Assembly: GCA_900554305.1 (NCBI GenBank)
Contig: USGV01000011.1
Coordinates: 1 to 45,784 of the forward strand
DNA length: 45,784 nt
From: an uncultured Mycoplasmatota bacterium
GTDB taxonomy: Bacteria > Bacillota_I > Bacilli_A > RF39 > UBA660
Direction of reading: 5' to 3'
The position numbers and the translations under genes were made by a program. Numbering within the stretch: the stretch's first letter is position 1; each line of letters starts with the position of its first letter. This document shows positions 16,296-24,740 of the stretch, piece after piece. Below the pieces are notes generated by a model. That model had not been told where the DNA came from. It saw nothing but the letters and a program-made list of their open reading frames with translations, and made no database searches.

Positions 16296-16323
16296 CAAAA
16301 ACTACTTTTAATTAAAAGTAGTT
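16296..16323 (-). terminator. Terminator after the 170-residue membrane protein gene
   Basis: A perfect palindrome AAACTACTTTTAATTAAAAG extends to AAAGTAGTTT, followed by TTTTTG on the minus strand. Confidence 0.8.
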
Positions 16324-16329
16324 TGCAAA

Positions 16330-16842
16330 TCATTCAATAGAAAGTGTTACTTCATCAGATAAAAGATTCTTTGATTTTAACCACATGCTAAGATAGTTTA
16401 TTATTTTATATTTAACAACATTAGACATTTTCGTTCCATCAGCATAAGAAATACAATCTTTCTTTTTTAAATTATTATTAAAAAGTATTTTCCCTTTTGC
16501 ATCCAACTTATAATCAACATTTACTTTTCTCTTTTTATAATACAGTTCGAACCCTTCTAAAGTATGAATATCTTTAAACTTAATATAAAAATTATTAGGG
16601 TTTTGTAAAATTGGTATAATTAAGATCATATAGGTGCAAACAATAACTCCTATTGTTGGATATACAATAAACTCAAGATTGATATCAAGAATTCCATTTA
16701 TTAGCAAATATATAAAAAGTATATCTAAAAGAATCAATATAATACTTCCAATAATATTGCTTATGCCATATTTAGGTTTGATTTTTCCATTAACAAGGCT
16801 AATACCTAAAGCTGTTCCTCCAACTGTTTCTATAACTCTCAT
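16330..16842 (-). CDS. Small membrane protein of unknown function
   Basis: 170 residues. A short N-terminal segment (MRVIETVGGTALGISLVNGK) is followed by two membrane helices (~28-50, ~57-82) and a soluble, Lys-rich C-terminal domain of ~85 residues with no motif I recognise. AAGGAGTG precedes the ATG and a terminator follows. It lies between secA and the HD gene, inside the accessory block. No relatives can be named. Confidence 0.6.
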   Translation of the reverse strand: MRVIETVGGTALGISLVNGKIKPKYGISNIIGSIILILLDILFIYLLINGILDINLEFIVYPTIGVIVCTYMILIIPILQNPNNFYIKFKDIHTLEGFELYYKKRKVNVDYKLDAKGKILFNNNLKKKDCISYADGTKMSNVVKYKIINYLSMWLKSKNLLSDEVTLSIE

Positions 16843-17017
16843 TTTAACACTCCTTACTATAGTTATTTTACAATATTTTCTGCATCATTTCTAGCTGTCA
16901 TTTTAGGTATTAATTGAGTTATTCTAATAATACGACTTAACTTAATTCTATTTATAAGGCATTTTTTCACTATATCGTAGTCGGTTATTCTCCCAATTTC
17001 TTAGTAAATTAATCAAC
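16843..17017. other. Intergenic stretch, nothing assigned
   Basis: AT-rich sequence between the small membrane protein gene and the secA terminator. It probably holds the promoter of the membrane protein gene. I see no RNA structure or reading frame worth naming. Confidence 0.4.
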
Positions 17018-17052
17018 AAAAAAAACGCCCAGATGATAATAGGACGCTTCTT
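17018..17052 (-). terminator. secA terminator
   Basis: AAGCGTCC pairs with GGGCGTTT (two G-U and one U-G pairs) across an 11-nt loop, followed by a T run on the minus strand. It shows that secA transcription stops before the accessory block and does not run on into prfB. Confidence 0.75.
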
Positions 17053-17091
17053 TAATTTTCATTCTTTTTAGATGCTATAGAAAATAAGAAA

Positions 17092-19590
17092 TTATGCATT
17101 TTTTCCACAGCACTGTTTGTATTTCTTACCACTTCCGCATGGACATGGATCATTTCTACCGATTTTTTTTACTCTTTTTGGCGTTTTTTTAGCAGGCTCT
17201 TTTCCTCCCTCATTAGTTATTTTCTTTTTGGCTACTTCTTTTCGCTCAATATTTTGTCTGATTTCTGCTCTTAATAAGAATGTTGTTACATCTTTATCTA
17301 TCTTTTGTAACATTTCATCAAACATATCATACCCTTCCATTGTATAGGCACGTAGTGGATCTTCTTGTGCATAACCTCTTAAGTGAATTCCTTCTCTCAA
17401 GTGAGACATAGTATTGATATGTTCCATCCAATAATTATCAACCACTTGTAATGTGATTGCTTTTTCAAACTCATCTGTTACTTCTTGTGGAATCTCTTTT
17501 AGCTTTTCTTCATATTCTTCTGTAATTTTCTTTACTAATACATCGATTGTTTCTTCCTCTGATAATCCTTCTATATCAGATAATTTTATATCTTTCTTTA
17601 GTAAATTTTCATTTACATATTCTTTGATTTCTTCATAATCTTCTTTTCCAAGAGTACCTTCTGGTGCTAAGTGAGATTTTACTAAATCCTCCATATGATG
17701 ACGGAATGTATCTAAAACCATTTCATGAATTGATTCACTATCTAAGATTCTATTTCTTTTCGCATACATAATTTCTCTTTGATCGTTCATAACATCATCA
17801 TATTGTAATAGTTGTTTACGAATATCAAAGTTATTTCCTTCTACACGTTTTTGTGCAGTTCCGATAGATCTTGTAAATGTTTTACTCTGAATTGCTTGTT
17901 CACCAAGTCCCATAGACTTCATCATTTCACCAATTCTATCAGAACCAAAGCGAACCATTAGGTCATCTTTCATAGATACAAAGAATTGTGTATATCCAGG
18001 GTCTCCTTGACGTCCTGAACGTCCACGCAATTGGTTGTCAATACGACGAGATTCATGGCGTTCAGTACCAACTACGCATAATCCACCTAATTTTCTAATA
18101 TCATCTGATAATTTAATATCTGTACCACGACCAGCCATGTTAGTAGCAATGGTTACTGATCTTTTTTGACCTATTTTAGATATAATTTCTGCTTCACGAG
18201 CATGATTTTTTGCATTTAATACTTCATGCGGAATATGAGCTTTTTTTAATAAGTCACTTATTAATTCACTTGTTTCAATTGCAATTGTACCAATTAAAAC
18301 TGGTTGTCCTTTTTCGTAACGTTCTTTTACAAAGTTAATAATTGCTTTATACTTAGCTTCTTTTGTTGCATAAACTAAGTCTGGTGCATCAATACGAATT
18401 ACTTCTTTGTTGGTTGGTATTTCTATAACGTACATATTATAGATATTTCTAAATTCTTCTTCTTCGGTTTTTGCAGTACCTGTCATACCAGATAATTTTT
18501 TATACATTCTGAATAAATTCTGGAAAGTTATTGTCGCTAATGTTTTTGTTTCTTGATTGATAGTTACTCCTTCTTTTGCTTCAATTGCTTGATGAAGCCC
18601 ATCAGAATAAGCACGGCCTTTCATTAGACGACCAGTAAATTGGTCAACTATTACTACTTCGTCATCTTGTACAACGTAATCTACATCTTTTTTCATAGCA
18701 TAATTCGCACGTAATGCTTGATTAATATAATGAACTAAAGAAGCATTTTCAATATCATAAAGGTTTTTTACATGGAATGATTTTTCTGCTTTTTCGCTAC
18801 CTTTTTCAGTCAAAGTTACTGCTTTAGTCTTTTCATCATAAACATAGTCATCTTCTACTTTTAATCCTTTTGCGAAATGATCAGCATCTAAATATAAATT
18901 AGCACTGTTCATTTGTCCACCAGAAATAATTAAAGGAGTTCTTGCTTCATCGATTAATACGGAGTCAACCTCATCGATGATAGCAAAGTTTAAAGGTCTT
19001 TGTACTCGATCTTCTTTTCTGATTACCATGTTATCTCTTAAATAATCAAAACCAATTTCGTTATTCGTGGAATATAAAATATCGCAATTATATGCTTCTT
19101 GTTTTTCTTTTGCACTTAATTCTCTTGTATTAACACCAACTGTCAACCCTAAGAAACGATATATATCTCCCATCCATTCAGCATCACGTCCAGCTAGATA
19201 TTCATTTACAGTGATAACATGTACTCCCTCGCCTGTTAAAGCATTTAAATAACCTGGAAGTACACAAGTTAAAGTTTTTCCTTCACCAGTTTTCATTTCT
19301 GCTATATTACCATAATGAATAGCTAAACCGCCAAGTATTTGTACATAAAAGTGCTTTTCTCCCAAAACACGAAAAGAAGCTTCTCTTGCCGTTGCAAAAG
19401 CTTCTACAAGGATATCTTCTAAAGTTTCTCCGTTTTGTAGTCTTTCTTTAAATTCCTCTGTTTTAGCTTTTAATTCTGTATCTGTTAATTTAGAATATTC
19501 TTCATCTAAATCCATGATTTTATCTGCCAAGACTTCAAATCTTTTTAATTCTTTATATTCATGATCAAATATTTTTCTTAATAATTTCAT
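17092..19590 (-). CDS. secA: Preprotein translocase ATPase SecA
   Basis: 832 residues, the full length for SecA. Walker A is MKTGEGKTL (~80), Walker B region [18 protein letters not shown] (~207), and the helicase-type motif [13 protein letters not shown] and [10 protein letters not shown] lie in the second half. The C-terminal zinc-binding SecB/ribosome tail [14 protein letters not shown] is present. SecA pushes unfolded secretory proteins through SecYEG using ATP. It follows hpf, as in many Bacillota, but the usual next gene prfB lies almost 10 kb further on. AAGGAGAT precedes the ATG. Confidence 0.97.
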   Translation of the reverse strand: MKLLRKIFDHEYKELKRFEVLADKIMDLDEEYSKLTDTELKAKTEEFKERLQNGETLEDILVEAFATAREASFRVLGEKHFYVQILGGLAIHYGNIAEMKTGEGKTLTCVLPGYLNALTGEGVHVITVNEYLAGRDAEWMGDIYRFLGLTVGVNTRELSAKEKQEAYNCDILYSTNNEIGFDYLRDNMVIRKEDRVQRPLNFAIIDEVDSVLIDEARTPLIISGGQMNSANLYLDADHFAKGLKVEDDYVYDEKTKAVTLTEKGSEKAEKSFHVKNLYDIENASLVHYINQALRANYAMKKDVDYVVQDDEVVIVDQFTGRLMKGRAYSDGLHQAIEAKEGVTINQETKTLATITFQNLFRMYKKLSGMTGTAKTEEEEFRNIYNMYVIEIPTNKEVIRIDAPDLVYATKEAKYKAIINFVKERYEKGQPVLIGTIAIETSELISDLLKKAHIPHEVLNAKNHAREAEIISKIGQKRSVTIATNMAGRGTDIKLSDDIRKLGGLCVVGTERHESRRIDNQLRGRSGRQGDPGYTQFFVSMKDDLMVRFGSDRIGEMMKSMGLGEQAIQSKTFTRSIGTAQKRVEGNNFDIRKQLLQYDDVMNDQREIMYAKRNRILDSESIHEMVLDTFRHHMEDLVKSHLAPEGTLGKEDYEEIKEYVNENLLKKDIKLSDIEGLSEEETIDVLVKKITEEYEEKLKEIPQEVTDEFEKAITLQVVDNYWMEHINTMSHLREGIHLRGYAQEDPLRAYTMEGYDMFDEMLQKIDKDVTTFLLRAEIRQNIERKEVAKKKITNEGGKEPAKKTPKRVKKIGRNDPCPCGSGKKYKQCCGKNA

Positions 19591-19620
19591 TCTGACATCT
19601 CCTTAACTATTTATTTTACC

Positions 19621-19657
19621 AAAAAAAAAGAAAGAATAAAAGCTTATTCTTCCTTTT
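19621..19657 (-). terminator. hpf terminator
   Basis: GGAAGAATAA/TTATTCTTTC with a short GC-containing loop is followed by nine T on the minus strand, directly after the hpf stop. Confidence 0.75.
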
Positions 19658-19662
19658 TCTTA

Positions 19663-20193
19663 CTATTCAGACTCGATTACACCATAGTTTCCATCAGTTC
19701 TTTTATATACAACTGCTACTTGGTTTGTTTCACTGTCTTTATACATATAGAATTGGTGACCTAAGAGCTCCATTTGAAGTATCGCCTCTTCTTCGTTCAT
19801 TGGTTTTACTTCGACTTTCTTTCTCTTTAAGATCTTTTTGTCATCCAAATCTTCCTCATCAGCAAATGCAGACATAGAAAAGTCTTTATTTGTTTTCACT
19901 TGTTTTGACATAATCCTTGTCTTGTTCTTTCTAATTTGCCTTTCTAGCTTATCGATAGTTTTATCGACAGCTGCATAGAAGTCATCTTTAGATTCTTCTG
20001 ATCTTAAAATAAATGCTTTTAGTGGTATGGTAATTTCTACTCGTTGCTCATGATTTTTTACTTTAACTATGACAGATGCGCGAACATTTTCGCTATTTTC
20101 TAGGTACTTATTTAACTTTTCTAGTTTTTCTTCAATATATTCTTTCATAGCGTCTGTAACCTTAAGCTTATCTCCATGAATAATAATTTCCAT
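19663..20193 (-). CDS. hpf: Ribosome hibernation promoting factor, long form
   Basis: 176 residues. The N-terminal S30AE/YfiA domain (~1-100: MEIIIHGDKLKVTDAMKEY, KIRKNKTRI-like basic end) is joined by an acidic linker to the C-terminal dimerisation domain (VEVKPMNEEEAILQMELLG ... VVYKRTDGNYGVIE). The long form pairs 70S ribosomes into inactive 100S dimers in stationary phase. AAGGAGGTGA precedes the ATG. It stands between the cold-shock gene and secA, each separated by a terminator. Confidence 0.95.
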   Translation of the reverse strand: MEIIIHGDKLKVTDAMKEYIEEKLEKLNKYLENSENVRASVIVKVKNHEQRVEITIPLKAFILRSEESKDDFYAAVDKTIDKLERQIRKNKTRIMSKQVKTNKDFSMSAFADEEDLDDKKILKRKKVEVKPMNEEEAILQMELLGHQFYMYKDSETNQVAVVYKRTDGNYGVIESE

Positions 20194-20228
20194 ACTATCA
20201 CCTCCTTATACTTGTAGTATAGCATAGT

Positions 20229-20262
20229 TTCGAAAAAAAAACTACTATTTAACAGTAGCAGT
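20229..20262 (-). terminator. Terminator of the cold-shock gene
   Basis: CTACT/AGTAG extended to AAACTGCTACT against AGTAGTTT, followed by eight or nine T on the minus strand. It overlaps the last codons and stop of the cold-shock gene. Confidence 0.78.
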
Positions 20263-20466
20263 TTCTTTAACTAATTTTACATTTAAAGCTTGGTATCCTT
20301 TACTAGTTTCTACCAATTTAAACTCTACTAGTTGTCCTTCTGATAAAGTCTTATAGCCTTCTAATTCTATTGCAGAGTAATGAACAAATACGTCTTCATT
20401 TTCTTTGTATTCGATAAAGCCATATCCTTTATCATTATTGAACCACTTTACGCGTCCAACCATCAT
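20245..20466 (-). CDS. Cold-shock domain protein (CspA family)
   Basis: 73 residues from the first of two adjacent ATG codons (20466), with GAGGTG 7 nt upstream; the open frame reaching 20538 has no good site and would add an atypical N-terminus. RNA-binding motifs RNP1 (KGYGFIEY) and RNP2 (DVFVHYSAI) follow [12 protein letters not shown]. Csp proteins melt RNA secondary structure. The leader upstream is unusually long (over 100 nt to the tandem Spo0A-type boxes), which is common for csp mRNAs. Confidence 0.92.
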   Translation of the reverse strand: MMVGRVKWFNNDKGYGFIEYKENEDVFVHYSAIELEGYKTLSEGQLVEFKLVETSKGYQALNVKLVKETATVK

Positions 20467-20602
20467 GTTTTTGCACCTCATTTCTACCAACAGCTTACGA
20501 TATCTTCTTGGTGTTTTAATCATACCAATTTTTACCATTATTTTATTGAAAATTCCTCTAATTGCCTATCAAACGGACTTTTTTGGTCCTAATTTACTAA
20601 TT

Positions 20603-20619
20603 TTCGACAAAATTCGACA
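20603..20619. promoter_or_regulatory. Tandem Spo0A-type boxes between csp and agrB
   Basis: The minus strand reads TGTCGAATTTTGTCGAA: two exact copies of the Spo0A box TGTCGAA, ten bases apart. The same one-turn spacing occurs in the tandem sites of the Bacillus abrB promoter. The boxes lie about 60 bp upstream of the agrB -10 and in the leader region of the divergent cold-shock gene. Spo0A itself is outside the window; its presence is inferred from SpoIIR and SpoIIQ-like genes. Confidence 0.6.
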
Positions 20620-20677
20620 AAAAAACGGGCTTTTTTTACTATTCACAGATTTTTCTGTTCTGTTATTTTATTCATTA

Positions 20678-20683
20678 TATAAT
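20678..20683 (+). promoter_or_regulatory. -10 element of agrBD
   Basis: TATAAT on the plus strand lies 29 nt upstream of the agrB start codon. The -35 region is weak, which would fit an activated promoter. Confidence 0.5.
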
Positions 20684-20712
20684 TATATTGTTAGAGGATA
20701 TGGTGGTTGTAT

Positions 20713-21309
20713 ATGAAACAATTATTTTTGGAAAATAGCATGAATTTTATTTGTAAATACCAATCCATTTCTGACTACGATAAAAAAAAGGTAAAATACG
20801 GTTTAGAAGGGCTTTATCTTACTATAACAAAAATGGTACTATTAACAATTTTAGCTCTTTTGCTAAATATGTTTAAAGAATTTATTTTGGTTGTAGTTTT
20901 CTTTAATGTCATTCGTTATACCGGTTTCGGATTTCATGCAGAAAAAAGCTATCAGTGCTTATTGTTTTCCACTTTTAACTTTATTGCAATACCATTTTTA
21001 TTGTTGCATATACAATTATCCAACTTTTTTGTATATACCATCTGTGCAATCTGTATTTTCTACTATTTACTTTTTGCACCCGCTGATACAAAAAAAAGAC
21101 CTCTTTCAAATAAAAGAAAGAGAATCATTCGTAAAATTATTACAGTTATGATTGGTTTTATTTATACATTGATGATTATTTTGTTGAATAACACATATTG
21201 GACTTCTATTATTTTGTCAGCAATGATTATTCAATCTATTATTATCAGTCCTCTTATTTACCGGTTATTTAATCAACCATATAATAATTATAAGGCATTA
21301 AATATCTAA
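20713..21309 (+). CDS. agrB: AgrB peptide-processing membrane protease
   Basis: 198 residues from ATG 20713, with GGTGG 6 nt upstream; a TTG two codons earlier is less likely. There are about five to six membrane helices. The catalytic pair lies in GFGFHAEKSYQC (H75, C82), and APADTKKRPL is the conserved loop of the family. AgrB removes the C-terminal part of the AgrD propeptide and closes the thiolactone of the autoinducing peptide in the membrane. The short agrD gene follows 47 nt downstream on the same strand. Confidence 0.93.
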   Translation: MKQLFLENSMNFICKYQSISDYDKKKVKYGLEGLYLTITKMVLLTILALLLNMFKEFILVVVFFNVIRYTGFGFHAEKSYQCLLFSTFNFIAIPFLLLHIQLSNFFVYTICAICIFYYLLFAPADTKKRPLSNKRKRIIRKIITVMIGFIYTLMIILLNNTYWTSIILSAMIIQSIIISPLIYRLFNQPYNNYKALNI

Positions 21310-21356
21310 AGAGGTATTTAATATATTATTTTTGTAAAGGAGTGTAGTTTGATAGT

Positions 21357-21479
21357 ATGAAGAAGAGATTATCTCAATTATTAATGGCCGTGGCAATGTT
21401 GGCAACAGGAATGGCTAGTACCGGATGTATATGGTTTATTTTGGAAGAGCCTAATTCAATTGATACTTTTTGTGAGTAA
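21357..21479 (+). CDS. agrD: AgrD autoinducing peptide precursor (40 residues)
   Basis: This small gene was found by reading downstream of agrB. An amphipathic leader (MKKRLSQLLMAVAMLATG) is followed by ASTGCIWFI and an acidic tail LEEPNSIDTFCE. By analogy with known AgrD proteins, Cys24 and the next four residues (CIWFI) should form the thiolactone ring, and LEEP begins the tail cut off by AgrB. The exact N-terminal trim is unknown. The AAAGGAG site lies 14 nt before the ATG, longer than usual, but an in-frame stop just upstream excludes earlier starts. A second Cys (residue 39) near the end of the tail is notable. Confidence 0.87.
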   Translation: MKKRLSQLLMAVAMLATGMASTGCIWFILEEPNSIDTFCE

Positions 21480-21507
21480 ATGATATCATTTTTTGATATC
21501 GTTTTTT
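21480..21507. terminator. Bidirectional terminator between agrD and agrC
   Basis: ATGATATC/GATATCGT with a T-rich loop and T or A runs on both sides, placed between two convergent genes. It overlaps the last codons of agrC. Confidence 0.8.
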
Positions 21508-22787
21508 ATTATCAGCTGTTCAATATAATAACCGTCAATAATTTCTTGCTTTTCTTCTAACCACGGGTTTTCTTTTATTAATTTAGAAGCAAAATATAAT
21601 CCGTTACCTCTGCCTTCTCCTTTAGATGAAATTCCTTTTTTATTCCTATCTTTCAGATTTGTATGCCTTTTAAAGCTATTAGAAATTACAATGCTAACTT
21701 TATCCTTTAATTCATAAACTTCTATTGTTAAATTTTTCTTTCTACTTTCAGCTGCTGCTTCTATCGCATTATCAAAATAGATTCCAATTAACTTACATAA
21801 CACTTTTATTTCTTTTTCTGATAATTTGGTTAGCATGCTATCTTTTTCAAGACTTACATCAGTTATTAAATTAATTTTTTGTTTTTGAGCAATTGCTGCT
21901 TTGTAATACATTAATCCTTTTATTCCGCCTTTAGGGAGATTTTTTAAATTGGTTACTGTCTGTCCTTCAATATTAATATTATCTTCTAATATTTCATCAA
22001 TTTTATCTTTTACTTTCTTTTCTTTTGTAAGACATCTAAGCACGGCCAATTGGTTTTTATATTCATGACGATTTAATTGTTCTTTTTCAATCCAATCTTC
22101 AAAATTTTGAATGTATGCAAACAAAGAATCATATTCATTGCTTAACTAATTATATTCGTTTATATTTTTTATATATGTATATCCAATAAACCCAAAAATT
22201 AACATTCCCGATAAATTTACTAAATAGTTAATATTGAATATTTCATATTTTGTCCAATTATATGCAATCAAACAAAAATCAGCAACAAGAAGTACTAAAA
22301 ATATAGAATTTATAAAAATTTTTCTGGAGGAAATATTGCTAAAAAACTTTTGCATTTGTTTTCTTATTTTTTTACTCTTTAATAATAAAATACTAATTAT
22401 ACTTATTAAACTATTAGTAAGTAAGAAGCACACCATATTTTCTCTTACAGTTTCTATGCTAATAAATAATCTAAAAATTGAACTTACAACTACATCGGAC
22501 AAGAATAAAACAATCATAAAAATTGAAACACTTGTAATTGCCTCTTCTATCGTTATATGAAATAATATTTTATATATTAGAATATTTAGTAGAAACACAC
22601 TAATAGAAAACATTAAATTGTATTGCTCATGATAATTTAGTACTGTAAAAATTGTTAAGATGGCTAACAAACAAAATGTTTTTAAATCTAATTTTTTAAT
22701 AACCGTTCCAGTTATATTACTGATTGTATAATAACCTGCCATAATCATTAGTATTGTACATATAATTCTAACCAACACCTCTAACAC
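21486..22787 (-). pseudogene. agrC: agrC sensor kinase interrupted by an in-frame TAG
   Basis: From GTG 22787 (GGGAG 10 nt upstream, 20-nt overlap with agrA) the frame encodes about six membrane helices and reaches a TAG at 22148-22146 after YIKNINEYN. The same frame continues without any shift as LSNEYDSLFAYIQ, then the dimerisation helix LNRHEYKNQLAVLR, N box YFDNAIEAA and G box GRGNGLYFA, to TGA at 21486. Together they make a normal ~433-residue AgrC. A single nonsense codon therefore cuts the sensor from the kinase half. No good restart codon with a ribosome site follows. A sequencing error, recent loss or suppression are the options. Confidence 0.85.
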
Positions 22788-23499
22788 GATTAAACATCTC
22801 CCTTTTCTTACTTCTTGATATTCCGTTGAATTCTTCACCAGTTTTTAGAACGGCTACATTTTTACTAAGATTATAATATTGTACTTGTTCTACGTTGATA
22901 GCAATTGCTCTATTACATTTGAAAAATCTTTTATCTAATTTTTCTAACACTTCATTTAGTGTTCCTTGGATTGGATAGTCCCCTTCTTCTGTATGAATTA
23001 TGCATCGTTTACTATCCATTTCTTTTTCTATTTTAATGATACTTCTATATTCTACATTATAAGCAATATTCTTATATGTATATCTTAGAGTGTTATATTT
23101 ATTATCATAATGTTTCATACAAATTAATAAAGCGTCTTTTAGCTTTTGTTCTGAACGATCTAATTTATTTATGAAATCTACTAACATTAATCTTTTACTT
23201 AAAGCTTCATATTTATATTCTGCATATCCAGAAACCATGATAATCATAGATACCCAATCATCATATTCTTCTCTGATTTTTCTTGCAGTATTAATTCCAG
23301 AACCGATATCTGTCTTTATATCTAATAAATAAACTTTAAAACCTTTTATTTTCTTTATTTCTCTTTCCCACTTATCATCGTAGCAAGTAAATGTATAACA
23401 TTTATATTCTGTGTCATATTTCATCATAAATTTATCAATTTGATATTTGTATTCTTTTAGTAACTCTGGCTCATCTTCACAAATTACAAAATTTATCAT
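22768..23499 (-). CDS. agrA: AgrA response regulator (receiver + LytTR)
   Basis: 243 residues. The receiver domain (~1-125) has the acidic pocket CEDEPE and phospho-acceptor D60 in VYLLDIKTDIGSG. The LytTR DNA-binding domain (~140-240) contains HTEEGDYPIQGTLNEV, FFKCNRAIAINVEQV and NGISRSKKREMF. It should be phosphorylated by AgrC and activate agrBD and other targets. AAGGAG precedes the ATG; agrC follows with a 20-nt overlap. The receiver is slightly unusual in having SGYAEYK where Thr/Ser and Lys positions are expected, but these look usable. Confidence 0.92.
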   Translation of the reverse strand: MINFVICEDEPELLKEYKYQIDKFMMKYDTEYKCYTFTCYDDKWEREIKKIKGFKVYLLDIKTDIGSGINTARKIREEYDDWVSMIIMVSGYAEYKYEALSKRLMLVDFINKLDRSEQKLKDALLICMKHYDNKYNTLRYTYKNIAYNVEYRSIIKIEKEMDSKRCIIHTEEGDYPIQGTLNEVLEKLDKRFFKCNRAIAINVEQVQYYNLSKNVAVLKTGEEFNGISRSKKREMFNRVRGVG

Positions 23500-23540
23500 A
23501 TTAATCTCCTTATATTTCCAAATTTTACCAGTTATTATAA

Positions 23541-23568
23541 AAATAAAAACTGCTATTGCTAGCAGTTT
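23541..23568 (-). terminator. tagO terminator
   Basis: AAACTGCTA/TAGCAGTTT with loop GCAA, followed by TTATTTTTAT on the minus strand, just after the tagO stop and before the agrA promoter region. Confidence 0.85.
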
Positions 23569-23572
23569 AGTT

Positions 23573-24667
23573 TTAGGACTTCTTTCGTTTGAAGAATGGT
23601 ATCTTTTCTTCTATTTTTTTTGTTCTTGTTGGAGTTTTATCAGAGATTATTGTAGTATGCAATACAAACCATAATACAATAATAAATATGATTATATATA
23701 CTATTTTTCCTAAAACTGGATCTTTAATTGTATAAAGAATAGATGCTGCTGCAAACAGTAGGTTTATACCATAAATAATTAGAACTGTAGTTCTTTGTGA
23801 AAAATTCATACCTAATAATTGATGATGTAGATGTTTCTTGTCTGCTTGAAATGGAGGCTGCCCCTTTAACAGTCTTCTGATAATCGCGAACAAAGTATCT
23901 AAAATAGGTATTCCTAAAATCATAATTGGAACAAAGAAAGATGTTAGGGCAGGACCTTTAAATTCTAATAATGTAATTACTGATATAATAAATCCCATAA
24001 ATGTTGCACAGTCTCCGGCAAAAATCTTGGCGGGATAGAAATTGTGTAATAAAAAACCTAATGTAGAACCCAACATGATAAACGTTAAAATCATGACTAG
24101 ACTTCCGCCTCTTCCTTGATAAAATCCAATAATGCCGATAGTCAAATAGAAAATAGAACAAACTCCTCCACTTAATCCATCTAATCCATCTATTAAATTA
24201 ATAATATTTGTACACGCAACAATGAAGAAAATGGTAATCCAAGGAGCAAAAATGCCGAAATCTAATGAAAAACCAAATGCAGTTATATTATCTAGTGTTA
24301 TTTTTCCATAAAATACTATTATACAGGCAGCTATTAAATGACCTATCATTTTTTGATATGCTCGAATTGGTTTAATATCATCCATAATTCCTGTTAGAAT
24401 AATAATAAAACTACCAATTAATATAGAATTCATTCTAATACTCTGTTCACCAAATAGCATATATCCAAATAAGAAGCCTAAAAATATTCCTACTCCTCCT
24501 AGCATTGGAGTTGCTTTTTTGTGAATATGCCTATGTCCCTCATCGGCGCGAGGCACGTCAATTGCTCCAACGTGGATTGCAATTCTTTTGATTATCGGCA
24601 TAATTAATGCCGTGAATAAAAACGTAACTAAGACTATTTTACTTGCATCTAGGATTTGTTCTTTCAT
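23573..24667 (-). CDS. tagO: Undecaprenyl-phosphate GlcNAc-1-phosphate transferase (TagO/WecA type)
   Basis: 364 residues from ATG 24667, with GGAAG 8 nt upstream; a GTG three codons earlier overlaps this site. About ten membrane helices. Family signatures are HIHKKATPMLGGVGI, the Asp-rich NIINLIDGLDGLSGG, FAGDCATFMGF, and the C-terminal loop PFQADKKHLHHQLL that separates TagO/WecA from MraY. It transfers GlcNAc-1-P to the lipid carrier and so starts wall teichoic acid or other wall polymer synthesis. It lies next to mbl, fitting a cell-envelope cluster. Confidence 0.92.
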   Translation of the reverse strand: MKEQILDASKIVLVTFLFTALIMPIIKRIAIHVGAIDVPRADEGHRHIHKKATPMLGGVGIFLGFLFGYMLFGEQSIRMNSILIGSFIIILTGIMDDIKPIRAYQKMIGHLIAACIIVFYGKITLDNITAFGFSLDFGIFAPWITIFFIVACTNIINLIDGLDGLSGGVCSIFYLTIGIIGFYQGRGGSLVMILTFIMLGSTLGFLLHNFYPAKIFAGDCATFMGFIISVITLLEFKGPALTSFFVPIMILGIPILDTLFAIIRRLLKGQPPFQADKKHLHHQLLGMNFSQRTTVLIIYGINLLFAAASILYTIKDPVLGKIVYIIIFIIVLWFVLHTTIISDKTPTRTKKIEEKIPFFKRKKS

Positions 24668-24687
24668 TCTCGTCACTTCCTATTAAA

Positions 24688-24696
24688 ATTATAGCA
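24688..24696 (-). promoter_or_regulatory. Extended -10 promoter of tagO
   Basis: TGCTATAAT on the minus strand, about 20 nt upstream of the start codon. Confidence 0.6.
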
Positions 24697-24713
24697 GAAT
24701 TATTTTTAATAGA

Positions 24714-24740
24714 AAAGAAAAAAACCAATTTTATTGGTCT
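24714..24740 (-). terminator. mbl terminator
   Basis: ACCAAT/ATTGGT with a 3-nt loop followed by seven or more T on the minus strand. It overlaps the mbl stop codon. Confidence 0.85.

Noticed and set aside
21486..22787. Reassignment of TAG to an amino acid, making agrC intact
   Set aside because: Several confident genes here end in TAG (ftsE, agrA, the Asn-tailed protein, the LRR protein), so TAG works as a stop in this genome.
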